Below, piece after piece: positions 8,747 through 16,991 of a stretch of DNA of 64,000 nt; within the stretch, counting starts at the first letter, position 1; each line of letters begins with the position of its first letter. Below the pieces are notes generated by a model. That model ran no database searches, had not been told where the DNA came from, and saw only the letters and a list, made by a program, of their open reading frames with translations. Both the position numbers and the translations under genes were made by a program. This stretch comes from Candidatus Ideonella esbjergensis. Lineage in GTDB: Bacteria; Pseudomonadota; Gammaproteobacteria; Burkholderiales; Burkholderiaceae_C. The stretch lies in assembly GCA_016710065.1 (NCBI GenBank), contig JADJLP010000001.1:682001-746000 (forward strand), given 5' to 3'.

Positions 8747-9667
8747 ATGGACCTGAAGACCCGTTTGATGTCGGACGACGATGGTGCCCGGGCGAGTGGC
8801 CTGCTGCGCAAGGGTGCGATGCTGTTGGTGGCGGTGGTGTTGCTGGCCTGGTTGTGGCCGCTGCGCACCGTGCCCACCGGGCACCGGGGGGTGATCACCG
8901 TGGGTGGCGCCATCCGGGGCATTGAGGCCGAGGGCTTCTTGCTGATCTGGCCCTGGCAGAGGCTGAACATCTTCAACATCCGCGCCGAAGAGGCCACGGT
9001 GGAGAACGCCGAAGGCAGCACCAGCGACACCCAACCGGTGAAGGTGAGCCTGACGGTGCGCTACAGCATCCAGACCGACAAGGTGGCCGAAGTGTTCGAG
9101 AAGTACAGCCACGACGGCAACCTGCAGTCGTATGTGCAAACGGCCACGCAAGAGGTGTTCAAGGCCGTGACGGCCAGGTACAACGCGCCCGACCTGATTG
9201 CCAAGCGCGCGCTGGTGTCGGGCGACATCGTCACCGCGCTGCGCAGCAAGCTGGCGGTGTATGGCGCGCAGGTCATCAATGTGGACATGCGCAACTTTGC
9301 GTTCAGCCAGGACTACATGTCAGCCATCAACCAGAAGGTGACGCAAGAGCAGTTGCGCTTGGCCGCCGAGAACAAGGTGCGCACCGTGGAGGCCGAGCAG
9401 AAGCAGAAGGTGGCCATCGCCGAGGCCGAGGCCACCGCGCTCAAGGCCCAGGCTGACGGCGAGGCCTATGCCGCACTGAAGGCCGCCACGGCGCAGGCCG
9501 AGTCGCTGCGCATCCAGAACGCGGCGCTCTCGCAAAGCCGCGAGGTGCTGGAGCTGCGCCGCATCGAGGTGGAGAAGATCAAGGCCGAGAAGTGGAATGG
9601 CGCGCTGCCGCAGAACGTCTACGCCGGCACGCCCATTCCCTTCTTCAACCCGCAGGCTGGCAAGTAG
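8747..9667 (+). CDS. SPFH/prohibitin-family membrane protein
   Basis: An AAGGAGGTG ribosome site precedes ATG 8747. The 306-residue protein has one membrane anchor (about 23-42, MLLVAVVLLAWLW) followed by the SPFH domain starting PTGHRGVITVGG. A long coiled coil rich in Ala, Glu and Lys (about 200-285) contains AEAEATALKAQADGEAYAALKAATAQAE as alternating charges, typical of band-7 proteins. Such proteins form large ring assemblies at the membrane and often modulate FtsH-type proteolysis or membrane microdomains. It is convergent with the TSUP gene, 9 bp apart. Confidence 0.87.
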   Translation: MDLKTRLMSDDDGARASGLLRKGAMLLVAVVLLAWLWPLRTVPTGHRGVITVGGAIRGIEAEGFLLIWPWQRLNIFNIRAEEATVENAEGSTSDTQPVKVSLTVRYSIQTDKVAEVFEKYSHDGNLQSYVQTATQEVFKAVTARYNAPDLIAKRALVSGDIVTALRSKLAVYGAQVINVDMRNFAFSQDYMSAINQKVTQEQLRLAAENKVRTVEAEQKQKVAIAEAEATALKAQADGEAYAALKAATAQAESLRIQNAALSQSREVLELRRIEVEKIKAEKWNGALPQNVYAGTPIPFFNPQAGK

Positions 9668-9668
9668 G

Positions 9669-9684
9669 GCGGCTGCTCAGCCGC
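9669..9684. terminator. short GC hairpin between convergent genes
   Basis: GCGGCT (9669-9674), loop GCTC and AGCCGC (9679-9684) form a 6 bp stem between the convergent SPFH and TSUP genes and overlap the TSUP stop codon. No T-tract follows on either strand, so intrinsic termination is doubtful. It is listed as the only candidate structure at this junction. Confidence 0.3.
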
Positions 9685-10435
9685 GCGCAAAGAACAGCCC
9701 GGCCATCACCAGGCCGGTGCCTGTCACCACCGCGCGCACCACGGCCACCGGCAGGCGGCGCGCAAGGCGTGCGCCCCAGAAACCGCCGGCCGTGGCGGCC
9801 ATGGCCATCACCAAGGCCTGCGGCCACTGAATGGCGCCAGCCCAGGAAAAGGCCGCCACCGAGAGCAGCGACAGCACCAGCGAGTTGAGGTTCTTCAGCG
9901 CGTTGGCGGTGTTCAGGCTGGGCTCGCCGGACACCGTGTACAGCGCCATCAGCAAAATGCCCAGGCCGCCGTTGAAGTAGCCACCGTACACCGCCACCAC
10001 CAGCAGGCCCAGCAGGCGCGCCGCCGGATGAGCGTGGGCCGGTGAGGCGGCACCCTGTGCCCGACACCGCAACAGCCCAGGCCCGGCCGCAAACAAGGCG
10101 GTGGCGAACAGCAGCAGCCAGGGCACGATGGCCGAGAACAGCTTGGCCGGCGTCACCAGCAGCAGGGCGGCACCCGCCAGGCCACCTGCGGCGCACACCA
10201 GGCCCTCTTGCAGCAGGCGCGCACGTGGCAGCGCCGCCAGCTCGGCCTTGAAGCCCATGGCGCTGCCCAGGTAGCCCGGGCTCACCGCCACCGCGCTGGT
10301 GGCGTTGGCGGCAATGGCGGGCACGCCAGTGAACACCAGAGCCGGAAAGGTCAGAAAGCTGCCACCACCCGCGATGGCGTTGAGCACGCCGGCGCCAAAG
10401 GCAGCGGCCAGCAGCAGGGGCCAATCGAGGTGCAT
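9677..10435 (-). CDS. sulfite exporter TauE/SafE (TSUP) family permease
   Basis: The 252-residue protein starts at ATG 10435 (MHLDWPLLLAAAFGAG). It has about eight hydrophobic segments and the two halves typical of TSUP proteins: GVLNAIAGGGSFLTFPAL in the first repeat, and VAVYGGYFNGGLGILLMA in the second. These permeases export sulfite, sulfoacetate or related organosulfur anions, or small carboxylates. The frame stays open upstream into the MFS gene; that extension overlaps another gene and is rejected. Confidence 0.88.
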   Translation of the reverse strand: MHLDWPLLLAAAFGAGVLNAIAGGGSFLTFPALVFTGVPAIAANATSAVAVSPGYLGSAMGFKAELAALPRARLLQEGLVCAAGGLAGAALLLVTPAKLFSAIVPWLLLFATALFAAGPGLLRCRAQGAASPAHAHPAARLLGLLVVAVYGGYFNGGLGILLMALYTVSGEPSLNTANALKNLNSLVLSLLSVAAFSWAGAIQWPQALVMAMAATAGGFWGARLARRLPVAVVRAVVTGTGLVMAGLFFARG

Positions 10436-10497
10436 GGGCGGCCAGGGCAGAGTGGACGTGTGTCCGATTGTGGCCGCCGCCCAGCCGGCAGTGGCGC

Positions 10498-11751
10498 TCA
10501 GGCCGCTTGTGCTGCGGCCACGGGCCGCTGCTCGCGGATGGGCCAGTGCAGCAGCGCGGCGGCGATGGCCAGCACGATGTCGGCGTACCACATCCAGTTG
10601 TAGTTGCCACTGGCCTCGAAGGCCTTGCCACCCAGGTAGGCGCCGAGGAAGCCGCCGATCTGGTGCGTCACCATCACCAGCCCAAACAGCGTGCCCATGT
10701 GGGCCGGGCCGAAGAAGCGCGCCACCAGCCCCGCCGTGGGCGGCACGGTGGAGAGGAATGTCAGCCCCATCACGGCTGCGAACACCAACATCACCGGCGT
10801 GCTCTTGGGCACCAACACAAACACCAGCACCGCCAGAGCGCGCGTGGCATAGATGGCGGTGAGCAGCCGCTTCATGGGCCAGCGCCCGCCCTGAAAGCCT
10901 ATGGCCCAGCCGATGCCAAAGCTGCCGACGATGTTGAACAGGCCGATCATCGCCAGCGACCAGGCGCCCACCTCGGGCGGCAACTGGCACGAGGCCACCA
11001 CACCGGGCAAATGCGTGGCCAGAAACGCGACGTGAAAGCCGCAGACAAAGAAGCCAGCCGCCAGCAGCCGGTAGCTGCGGTCGGCCAGCGCGCGGCGCAC
11101 GGCCTCGCGCGTGGTTTCGGTCTTGGTGCCCGGCAAGGCACCCGCCGAATGCCCGCGCCCGCGCAGCACCCAGGCCGCCGGCAAGGCCAGCAGTGTCAAT
11201 GCCGCCAGTGTCTGAATGCCGGCCACCCAGCCGGCCGCTGCGGTGATGCCCTGTGCGATGGGTGCGAACACAAACTGCCCGAACGAGCCGCCGGCGTTGA
11301 CGATGCCGGTGGCCATGCCGCGTTTCTCGGCCGGTACCAGCCGCGTGGTGGCCGCCATCAGCACCGACGGCCCGGCCATGCCAGCCCCGCCTGCCGAAAG
11401 CACGCCGATGGCCAGGATCAGCCCGCCGGTGCTGTGCATCAGCGGGATCAGCGCCGTGCCCGTGGCCACCAGCAGCACGCCCAGCAGCAGCACCCGGCCC
11501 GGGCCGATGCGGTCGGCCACCATGCCGGCGAAGGGCTGGGTGAGCCCCCACCACAGCTGGCCGAACGCAAATGCCAGGCTGATGCTGGCCAGGCCCAGGC
11601 CGGTGGACGAGTTGATAGCGCTGAGGAACAGGCCCATCGACTGGCGTGCACCCATGGTGAGGGCAAAGGTGCCGCCGGCTGCCAGCAGCACCAGCCAGAC
11701 GGCGGGGCCGATACGCGTCTGCGCCTGGCCTGGGTTCGTGGGTTCACTCAT
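10498..11751 (-). CDS. MFS transporter
   Basis: The 417-residue protein has twelve predicted transmembrane segments. Its first helices contain GARQSMGLFLSAI, and loop 2-3 has GMVADRIGPGRVLL, the MFS signature after helix 2. The sequence resembles bacterial members of the monocarboxylate/oxalate-formate antiporter group, so an organic anion substrate is possible. The start at 11751 is preferred over 11772 because AAGGAGGCGGCG lies directly before it. It overlaps the marR stop by 8 bp and is probably controlled by that regulator. Confidence 0.88.
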   Translation of the reverse strand: MSEPTNPGQAQTRIGPAVWLVLLAAGGTFALTMGARQSMGLFLSAINSSTGLGLASISLAFAFGQLWWGLTQPFAGMVADRIGPGRVLLLGVLLVATGTALIPLMHSTGGLILAIGVLSAGGAGMAGPSVLMAATTRLVPAEKRGMATGIVNAGGSFGQFVFAPIAQGITAAAGWVAGIQTLAALTLLALPAAWVLRGRGHSAGALPGTKTETTREAVRRALADRSYRLLAAGFFVCGFHVAFLATHLPGVVASCQLPPEVGAWSLAMIGLFNIVGSFGIGWAIGFQGGRWPMKRLLTAIYATRALAVLVFVLVPKSTPVMLVFAAVMGLTFLSTVPPTAGLVARFFGPAHMGTLFGLVMVTHQIGGFLGAYLGGKAFEASGNYNWMWYADIVLAIAAALLHWPIREQRPVAAAQAA

Positions 11752-12247
11752 CGCCGCCTCCTTGTGTGCCATCGTCGGCCATCAGTTGCAGGCATTCGTC
11801 CAGCAGCGCATGCAGTTGCGCCACGCGGGCCTCGCCAAGCTTGTCGTTGAAGGCCAGCTGCGCCTTCTTCCAAGCCCGCTGGCCCTCGGTGCGCTTGGCG
11901 CGGCCGGCGTCGGTGAGCGTCACCTGGCGCGAGCGGCCGTCGGCGCCAGGGCCCACCTCGGCCCAGCCCTGCGCCACCAGCGGCTGCAGGTTGCGGGTGA
12001 GGGTGGAGGGCTCCAGCCCCATGCGTCCGGCCAGATCGGCCGGGCGCACCGGGCCCAGCGCGAAAAGGTGGCTCAGCAGCGAGTACTGCGAGGTCTTCAG
12101 CCCTGCGCTCGCCACATAGGCGTCGTAGTGGCGGCTCACCAGCCGGGTGGCTTGGCGCAGCTTGAAGTTGCTGCAGCCGCGTGGGGGGGCCGCAGCCGGG
12201 CTGGCTGACGCTTTGGTGACAGATGGGCGGGTGCTGGGCATGGACAT
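11744..12247 (-). CDS. MarR-family transcriptional regulator
   Basis: The 167-residue product has the winged helix-turn-helix of MarR proteins: LKTSQYSLLSHLFALGPVR, then DLAGRMGLEPSTLTRNLQPLV as recognition region, and the wing GADGRSRQVTLTDAGR. A basic linker and a C-terminal dimerisation helix follow. The gene is first in an operon with the MFS transporter (8 bp overlap) and divergent from a thioesterase gene. A palindrome in the shared promoter is a natural operator. The start ATG at 12247 precedes a second in-frame ATG two codons on; either may be used. Confidence 0.9.
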   Translation of the reverse strand: MSMPSTRPSVTKASASPAAAPPRGCSNFKLRQATRLVSRHYDAYVASAGLKTSQYSLLSHLFALGPVRPADLAGRMGLEPSTLTRNLQPLVAQGWAEVGPGADGRSRQVTLTDAGRAKRTEGQRAWKKAQLAFNDKLGEARVAQLHALLDECLQLMADDGTQGGGDE

Positions 12248-12274
12248 TCCTCGGTCTGCAGAATCAAGTGTATC

Positions 12275-12287
12275 TACAATCGTTGTA
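12275..12287. promoter_or_regulatory. palindrome in marR/thioesterase intergenic region
   Basis: TACAA (12275-12279), centre TCG, TTGTA (12283-12287) is a perfect 5 bp inverted repeat in the 66 bp between the divergent marR and thioesterase genes. MarR proteins typically bind short AT-containing palindromes in such positions. Binding is inferred. Confidence 0.45.
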
Positions 12288-12313
12288 CCTGCAATAGAAA
12301 GAGGGGCAAATCC

Positions 12314-12871
12314 ATGAGCACCGCTAGCCACCAACTGCACAGCGAAATCGCCGCCACGCTGATGCTCTGGGAGCAGCAAGAGGCCGCCGTGCGTGCCAAG
12401 CTGGCGCCGCCCGGCCTGGCGCGGCCCGAAGACCTGGTGCACCGCACGGGGCTGCAGATATTCGAAGCGATCGGCAATGGCGAGCTGCCCAGCGTGCCCA
12501 TCGGCGCCACCATGGACTTCTGGCCCATCGAGTTCGAGCTGGGCCGCGCGGTCTTTCAAGGCCGGCCCAGTACCAAGTACCTGAACCCCATGGGCACCAT
12601 CCACGGCGGCTGGATTGCCACCCTGCTCGACACCTGCGTGGGCTGCGCTGTGCACACCACGCTGCCCGCCGGCAAGGGCTACACCACCGCCGAGCTGAAG
12701 ATCAGCTACATCCGGGCGCTCACGCCCAAGACACCGCTGGTGCGGGCCGAAGGCAAGGTCATCAATGCCGGCCGCCAGGTGGGCTTTGCCGAAGGCCGGC
12801 TCTACGGGCCCGACGGCAAGCTCTATGCGCACGCCACCACCACCTGCGTGGTCTTGAGTCCACAGGGCTGA
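12314..12871 (+). CDS. PaaI-family hotdog thioesterase
   Basis: The 185-residue hotdog-fold protein carries the PaaI-type active-site stretch NPMGTIHGGWIATLLDTCVGCAVHT near residues 92-116, where the HGG loop and the acidic residue act on acyl-CoA thioesters. A helical N-terminal extension of about 50 residues precedes the fold. AAAGAGGGGC lies before ATG 12314. The gene is transcribed away from marR-MFS and so may belong to the same regulon. The physiological acyl-CoA is unknown. Confidence 0.88.
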   Translation: MSTASHQLHSEIAATLMLWEQQEAAVRAKLAPPGLARPEDLVHRTGLQIFEAIGNGELPSVPIGATMDFWPIEFELGRAVFQGRPSTKYLNPMGTIHGGWIATLLDTCVGCAVHTTLPAGKGYTTAELKISYIRALTPKTPLVRAEGKVINAGRQVGFAEGRLYGPDGKLYAHATTTCVVLSPQG

Positions 12872-12880
12872 TGCAAGGCG

Positions 12881-12900
12881 TCGCGGACAATCGTCCGCGA
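12881..12900 (+). other. perfect hairpin ending at the MFS start codon
   Basis: TCGCGGAC (12881-12888), loop AATC and GTCCGCGA (12893-12900) form an 8 bp stem. Its last base is the A of the MFS start codon at 12900. It could act as a terminator for the thioesterase gene (no T-tract) or reduce access to the MFS start. Confidence 0.4.
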
Positions 12901-14087
12901 TGCCCTTGCCCTCCCTTGCTCTGGCGGCCCCAAAGGCCGCCTTGAAGACCGCCCACCACGCCAGCCGTTTGCAGTTCTTCGTGCTGGGGGCGCTGATGGG
13001 CACCTGGGGCGCGCACGTGCCCAGCCTCAAGGCGGCCCTGGGCCTGAGCGACGGGGGCCTCTCGCTGGCGCTGCTGGCGGCGGCCTGTGGCTCGGTGCTG
13101 TGCCTGCTCCTGGCGGGCCGTCTGGTGCACCGCCTGGGCGCGGCGGTTTGCCTGCGCTGGGGTTGCGGCCTGGGGGCGGCGGCGCTGGCGGGCTTGCTGC
13201 ACCTGCCGGGCCTGGCCTGGCTGCTGCCGGTGATGGTGCTGCTGGGGGCGGCCATGTCGATCTTTGACGTGGCGGCCAATGCCGAGGGCTGCGAGCTGGA
13301 AGCCCGCAGCTCGCGCAAGCTGATGAGTGGCCTGCACGCCATGTTCAGCGTGGGCGGTGCGGCCGGTGCGCTGGGCGTGGCCGGGCTGATCCGCCTGGGC
13401 GTGCCCGCAGCGCTGCAGTTGGCGGCCTTGGCAGCGGCGCTGGCCGCCGCCTCGCTGTGGGCCAGCCGGCACATGTTGCTGAACCAGGCTGGCCATGCCG
13501 ACGACACTGCTGGCGCAGGCTGGGCCTGGCCGCGTGGCCTGCTGCGCACCCTGGGCCTGCTGGCGGCCCTGGGGCTGCTGGCCGAAGGCGCCATGTACGA
13601 CTGGAGCGTGGTCTACCTGCGCGACACCCTGGGCAGCGGCCCCGCGCTGGCCGCCCTGGGTTACGCCAGCTTCTCGGGCGCCATGGCCGGTGCCCGTTTC
13701 CTGGGCGACCGGCTGCGCGAGCGCTACGCCCCAGCCGCCCTGCTGGGCGCCAGCGGCTGGCTGGCGGCGCTGGCCATGGCCGGGGTGCTGTGGCTGGGTT
13801 CGCCAGCCGCAGCGCTGCTGGGCTTCGCCCTGGTGGGGTTGGGCCTGGCCAATGTGGTGCCGCTGCTCTACATCGCTGCCAGCCGGTTGCCGGGTATCAC
13901 ACCGGCCAGCGGCATCGCCATGGTGTCGTCGGTGAGCTTCCTGGGCTTCGTCTCGGGCCCGCCGCTGGTGGGGGCCATCGCCCAGGCCAGCTCGCTGCGG
14001 TTGGGCTTGGTGGTGGTGGTGCTGGCCGCTGCTGCGCTGGCCCTGGGCGCGCGGACCTTGCAGGGACAATTGGCCCATGCCGACTGA
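12900..14087 (+). CDS. MFS transporter, 12 TM
   Basis: The 395-residue membrane protein starts with an Ala-rich cytoplasmic tail, then twelve hydrophobic helices. Notable are GTWGAHVPSLKAALGLSDGG in the first loop region, typical of a FucP/YbjJ-like MFS branch, and FDVAANAEGCELE after helix 4. The substrate is unknown. The 3' end overlaps the next gene by 11 bp, so the exonuclease is probably translated from the same message. An 8 bp hairpin sits exactly before the start codon. Confidence 0.85.
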   Translation: MPLPSLALAAPKAALKTAHHASRLQFFVLGALMGTWGAHVPSLKAALGLSDGGLSLALLAAACGSVLCLLLAGRLVHRLGAAVCLRWGCGLGAAALAGLLHLPGLAWLLPVMVLLGAAMSIFDVAANAEGCELEARSSRKLMSGLHAMFSVGGAAGALGVAGLIRLGVPAALQLAALAAALAAASLWASRHMLLNQAGHADDTAGAGWAWPRGLLRTLGLLAALGLLAEGAMYDWSVVYLRDTLGSGPALAALGYASFSGAMAGARFLGDRLRERYAPAALLGASGWLAALAMAGVLWLGSPAAALLGFALVGLGLANVVPLLYIAASRLPGITPASGIAMVSSVSFLGFVSGPPLVGAIAQASSLRLGLVVVVLAAAALALGARTLQGQLAHAD

Positions 14088-14787
14088 ACACCTGCAGACC
14101 CTGGCCCCCGTGGCCGACACCATCGGCGTGGTCGACTTCGAAACCACCGGCATGGGCCCGGCGCAGGGCGCTCGCGCCACCGAGATCGCGGTGGTGCTGG
14201 TGCAAGGCGGCCGCATTGTGGGCCGCTACCAGAACCTGATGAAGACGGGCGTGTGGGTGCCGCCGTTCATCACCCAGCTCACGGGCATCAGCAACGCCAT
14301 GCTGCGCAGCGCGCCGCCGGCTGAAGCGGTGATGCGCGAGGTGGCCGAGTTCACGCGCGGCGTGCCGCTGGTGGCGCACAACGCCGCCTTCGACCGTGGC
14401 TTCTGGCAGGCCGAGATGGCCCAGGCCGGGCTGGTGGCCGATGCGGCGCACGAGTTCGCCTGCACCGTGCTGCTCTCGCGCCGGCTTTACCCCGAGGCAC
14501 CCAGCCACAAGCTCAGTCCGCTCACGCAGTGGCTGGGCCTGCAGCGCGACGGCCGCGCGCACCGGGCCATGTCCGATGCTGACGTGACCGCACAGCTGCT
14601 GCTGCGCATGCAGCGTGACGTGGCGGATCAATTTGGTTCGTGGCTGCAGGGCTGCGAGGTGGACCACGGCCTGCTGGCCCATTTGCAGCGCGCGCCGCGC
14701 GGACAACTGCAGAAATTTTTGCAACGCTACGCCGAGCGTGCGGTGCGGCAGCGGGCCCAGGTCCTTCAAACGCCCCTCGTTGAATGA
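14077..14787 (+). CDS. DnaQ-like DEDDh 3'-5' exonuclease
   Basis: The 236-residue protein has all four acidic residues of the DEDDh exonuclease fold: D20 and E22 in VVDFETTG, D106 in HNAAFDRGFW, and D167 in HRAMSDAD with catalytic H162. It resembles the epsilon-type proofreading domain but stands alone, as in many bacterial exonuclease/PolC-like accessory proteins. A helical C-terminal tail of about 55 residues may bind a partner. It overlaps the MFS gene by 11 bp. Confidence 0.9.
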   Translation: MPTEHLQTLAPVADTIGVVDFETTGMGPAQGARATEIAVVLVQGGRIVGRYQNLMKTGVWVPPFITQLTGISNAMLRSAPPAEAVMREVAEFTRGVPLVAHNAAFDRGFWQAEMAQAGLVADAAHEFACTVLLSRRLYPEAPSHKLSPLTQWLGLQRDGRAHRAMSDADVTAQLLLRMQRDVADQFGSWLQGCEVDHGLLAHLQRAPRGQLQKFLQRYAERAVRQRAQVLQTPLVE

Positions 14788-14834
14788 CGCGGGGTGGCCT
14801 GCGGGCAGTGAGGTGCCCGTGAAGAGCCGCGCCG

Positions 14835-15464
14835 CTATCGGCGTGCCGGGGGAATCACCCGGTCCTCCGGGCGCTGTCGCTCGGCGTCGGGCTGCGCAAA
14901 GTGCACCAGCGACTGGAAGCGGCGCACGAAGGCGGGGTCGATGTTGTCTTTCAGATTGCTGGCCAGGATCGCCAGACCCGAGTACGCCTCCATGCGCTGC
15001 AGCAAATAGCCTACTTCCTGATTGGCATGGCGGGCATGACTACCGCTGGCCGTGCTGCGCTGGCCGAACAGGGCGTCGGCCTCGTCGAAGAACAGCAGCC
15101 AGTTTTCGGCCTGCGCGCGGTCGAAGACGCGGTCCAGGTTCTTCTCGGTTTCGCCGATGTATTTGCCGGCCAGGCGCGACAGATCGACCCGGTAGACCGC
15201 CAGCCCGGCTTCCTGGCCCAGCAGCGTGGCTGCCTGCGTCTTGGCGGTATCCGGCGGGCCCAGGAACAGGCTGCGATGGCCGGGTTTGAGCAGCCGGGCC
15301 GGCCCTCCATCCTTGAGCCAGGTGTGCCGGTGCTGAAGCCAGGCGCGCAGGGCTGAAAGCTCGTGCATCGTCTCGGGCCCCAGCACCAGGTCGGCCCAGC
15401 CCAGCGGCGTGGTGATGCGTTGGGCCGGGAAGTTGCTGCGGGCATTGGGTGCGGCGGTGGGCAT
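14835..15464 (-). CDS. AAA+ ATPase domain protein, shortened and with altered Walker A
   Basis: The 209-residue product aligns by eye with the AAA+ ATPases that have KYIGETEKNLDRVF, WLLFFDEADALFGQR (Walker B, 122-135) and ANQEVGYLLQRMEAYSGL, a family found near contractile-tail and prophage genes. Two oddities stand out. The Walker A reads GPPDTAKT (69-76) instead of GPPGTGKT. The protein stops at IPPARR just after the arginine-finger region (FVRRFQSLVHF), so the C-terminal helical lid is missing. It may be a decayed gene or a non-hydrolysing remnant. The start at 15464 is chosen because the upstream frame runs into the divergent YdeI-like gene. Confidence 0.75.
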   Translation of the reverse strand: MPTAAPNARSNFPAQRITTPLGWADLVLGPETMHELSALRAWLQHRHTWLKDGGPARLLKPGHRSLFLGPPDTAKTQAATLLGQEAGLAVYRVDLSRLAGKYIGETEKNLDRVFDRAQAENWLLFFDEADALFGQRSTASGSHARHANQEVGYLLQRMEAYSGLAILASNLKDNIDPAFVRRFQSLVHFAQPDAERQRPEDRVIPPARR

Positions 15465-15540
15465 GGTGGTGCCTCCTGCGGTGGCGTGGCGCCCATCGTA
15501 GTGGCTGCGGGGTTGCCTGTCTTGCGGCACACTTCCTTCG

Positions 15541-16152
15541 ATGCCCGCCGCCAGACCCGCCACCCCACCTGATGCCTCCCCGGTCTTGTTCAAGAACGCC
15601 AGGGCTTTCGAGTTCTGGCTGAGGAAGCACCATGCGAGCTCAGACGGCCTCTGGCTCAAGATCGCCAAGCGGGGCGCCCATGAGCCCAGCGTCACCTACC
15701 CCGAGGCGGTCGAGATCGCGCTCTGCTGGGGCTGGATCGACGGCCAGAAGAAGGGCCTGGACGACCAGCACTTTCTCCAACGCTTCACGCCACGGCGCGC
15801 CCGCAGCATCTGGTCGAAGGTCAACGTCGGCAAGGCCGTGGCGCTGATCGAAGCGGGCCGCATGCAGGCGCCCGGCCACGCGCAGATAGCGGCCGCGCAG
15901 GCCGACGGCCGCTGGGCGCGGGCCTACGACGGCGCACGCACGTCTGCGGTGCCCGAGGACCTGTTGGCGGCACTGGAAGCCGAGCCCAGGGCCAAGGCCT
16001 TCTTTGCAACGGTCAATGCCGCCAACCGCTACGCGGTGCTGTGGCGCATACAGACGGCCGTGAAAGCCGAGACGCGCGCCAGGCGCATCGCCCAGCTGGT
16101 GCAGATGCTGGCGCGCGGCGAAACCGTCCACATCTTCAAGCCCAAGCCATGA
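15541..16152 (+). CDS. YdeI/OmpD-associated family protein
   Basis: The 203-residue protein matches the YdeI-like family by eye: ARAFEFWLRKHHASSDGLWLKI near the N-terminus, VTYPEAVEIALCWGWIDGQKK and FTPRRARSIWSKVN in the middle, and a C-terminal helical part. Family members are linked to stress or bacteriocin tolerance, without a known biochemical activity. It is divergent from the AAA gene with a 76 bp gap. It appears intact, and is the last intact gene before the decay zone. Confidence 0.82.
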   Translation: MPAARPATPPDASPVLFKNARAFEFWLRKHHASSDGLWLKIAKRGAHEPSVTYPEAVEIALCWGWIDGQKKGLDDQHFLQRFTPRRARSIWSKVNVGKAVALIEAGRMQAPGHAQIAAAQADGRWARAYDGARTSAVPEDLLAALEAEPRAKAFFATVNAANRYAVLWRIQTAVKAETRARRIAQLVQMLARGETVHIFKPKP

Positions 16153-16652
16153 CCGCGAGTTCGCGCGCGTGGTCTCCTGGCCGCGGGGCCTGAAGCGCGA
16201 CCGCGAGGCCTTCTCGGATGTGTTCGACGGCTAGGGCACATCCTTTTGAATCACCGTTCAAGTTGGGACGAATGACAAACCTTGCGCGCGAGAGGCGCGA
16301 TAGCCCGAATGTGCGTCTTCGGCCATTTGCGGGCGCTCGCGATTGGCGGCTATTCGGTCGTGAAGCTTGGGCGTTGACGAGTTCGGACAACCACTCCAGC
16401 GGCATGTCTGTCGATGCACAGGTACCAGCACGTCTGGTCCGCCGGGGGACAGGATCGATCTGGTGTCACTGCAGACGGTCCCAACACGACTTCTGCCACC
16501 GTGCTTAGCGACATGCCGGCCCTGGTCTGCGGCCCTAAGACGTTCGTCTGGATCGCCCGTTACGGCCTGGCGCACGGCGACACCGCAACTGACGCTGCCG
16601 TGCCAGGAGACGGACCCCACTGGTAGGGTGTGACGAACTTGGGCGCCATCAG
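16153..16652. other. intergenic debris, no intact gene
   Basis: No full gene is seen. On the + strand, 16152-16235 reads DREFARVVSWPRGLKRDREA and stops, which looks like the end of an unrecognised gene. The continuation of the IS110 frame lies on the minus strand near 16620-16652 (LMAPKFVTPYQ after an in-frame stop). The rest shows only short frames without conserved features. Confidence 0.4.
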
Positions 16653-16871
16653 TTACACGGTGTGGCCGTGGGCGAGAAAGAGCCGAGCCCAGTGGTGCGC
16701 GCCCGAGCAGGCTTCCATGCCGATGGTGCACGGCGGCAAGGCGGCCACGAGTTCATTCAGCCGGGCGCGCGGCACCTTGGGCTGCACCAGCTCGGGCTGG
16801 CCAGACTCGTTCACGCCGTGCAGCGCAGACACGTTCTTGGCGAGATCGATTCCAACCGTCAGAATGGCCAT
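16653..16871 (-). pseudogene. IS110-family transposase, 5' fragment
   Basis: From ATG 16871 the product begins MAILTVGIDLAKNVSALHGV and has IGMEACSGAHHWAR, the start of the DEDD domain of IS110 transposases. The frame stops at HTV. Directly after the stop, LMAPKFVTPYQ is still recognisable, so a sense codon (normally Arg) became TAA. The C-terminal two thirds are missing. The fragment lies 110 bp upstream of a GTTAGGC integron core site; some IS110/IS1111 elements target attC sites. Confidence 0.85.
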
Positions 16872-16979
16872 GACTTCCCCTTCCGAGTGAGTTGATGAGA
16901 GTTCGCACTTCCAATCGCGGCACTCAGTTGCCGGTCTCCGCAACGCGGACAGCTCGGGACGGGGAAGTCCCTTTCATTC

Positions 16980-16986
16980 GTTAGGC
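16980..16986 (+). other. integron recombination core GTTAGGC (partial attC)
   Basis: GTTAGGC directly precedes the kinase-like gene and matches the right-hand core of the attC sites found intact further on (33174-34706). The left half of this site is absent, apparently lost when the IS110 copy and adjacent DNA rearranged. Confidence 0.5.
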
Positions 16987-16991
16987 CTCAT

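Noticed and set aside
9669..9684. Strong bidirectional terminator between SPFH and TSUP genes
   Set aside because: The stem is only 6 bp and no T-run follows; kept only as a weak candidate.
10436..11554. Long minus-strand frame joined to the TSUP permease
   Set aside because: It is an out-of-frame shadow of the MFS gene on the same strand; TSUP homology starts at 10435.
12248..13594. Long minus-strand frame upstream of marR
   Set aside because: It is antisense to the thioesterase and the second MFS gene, has low-complexity composition and no motifs.
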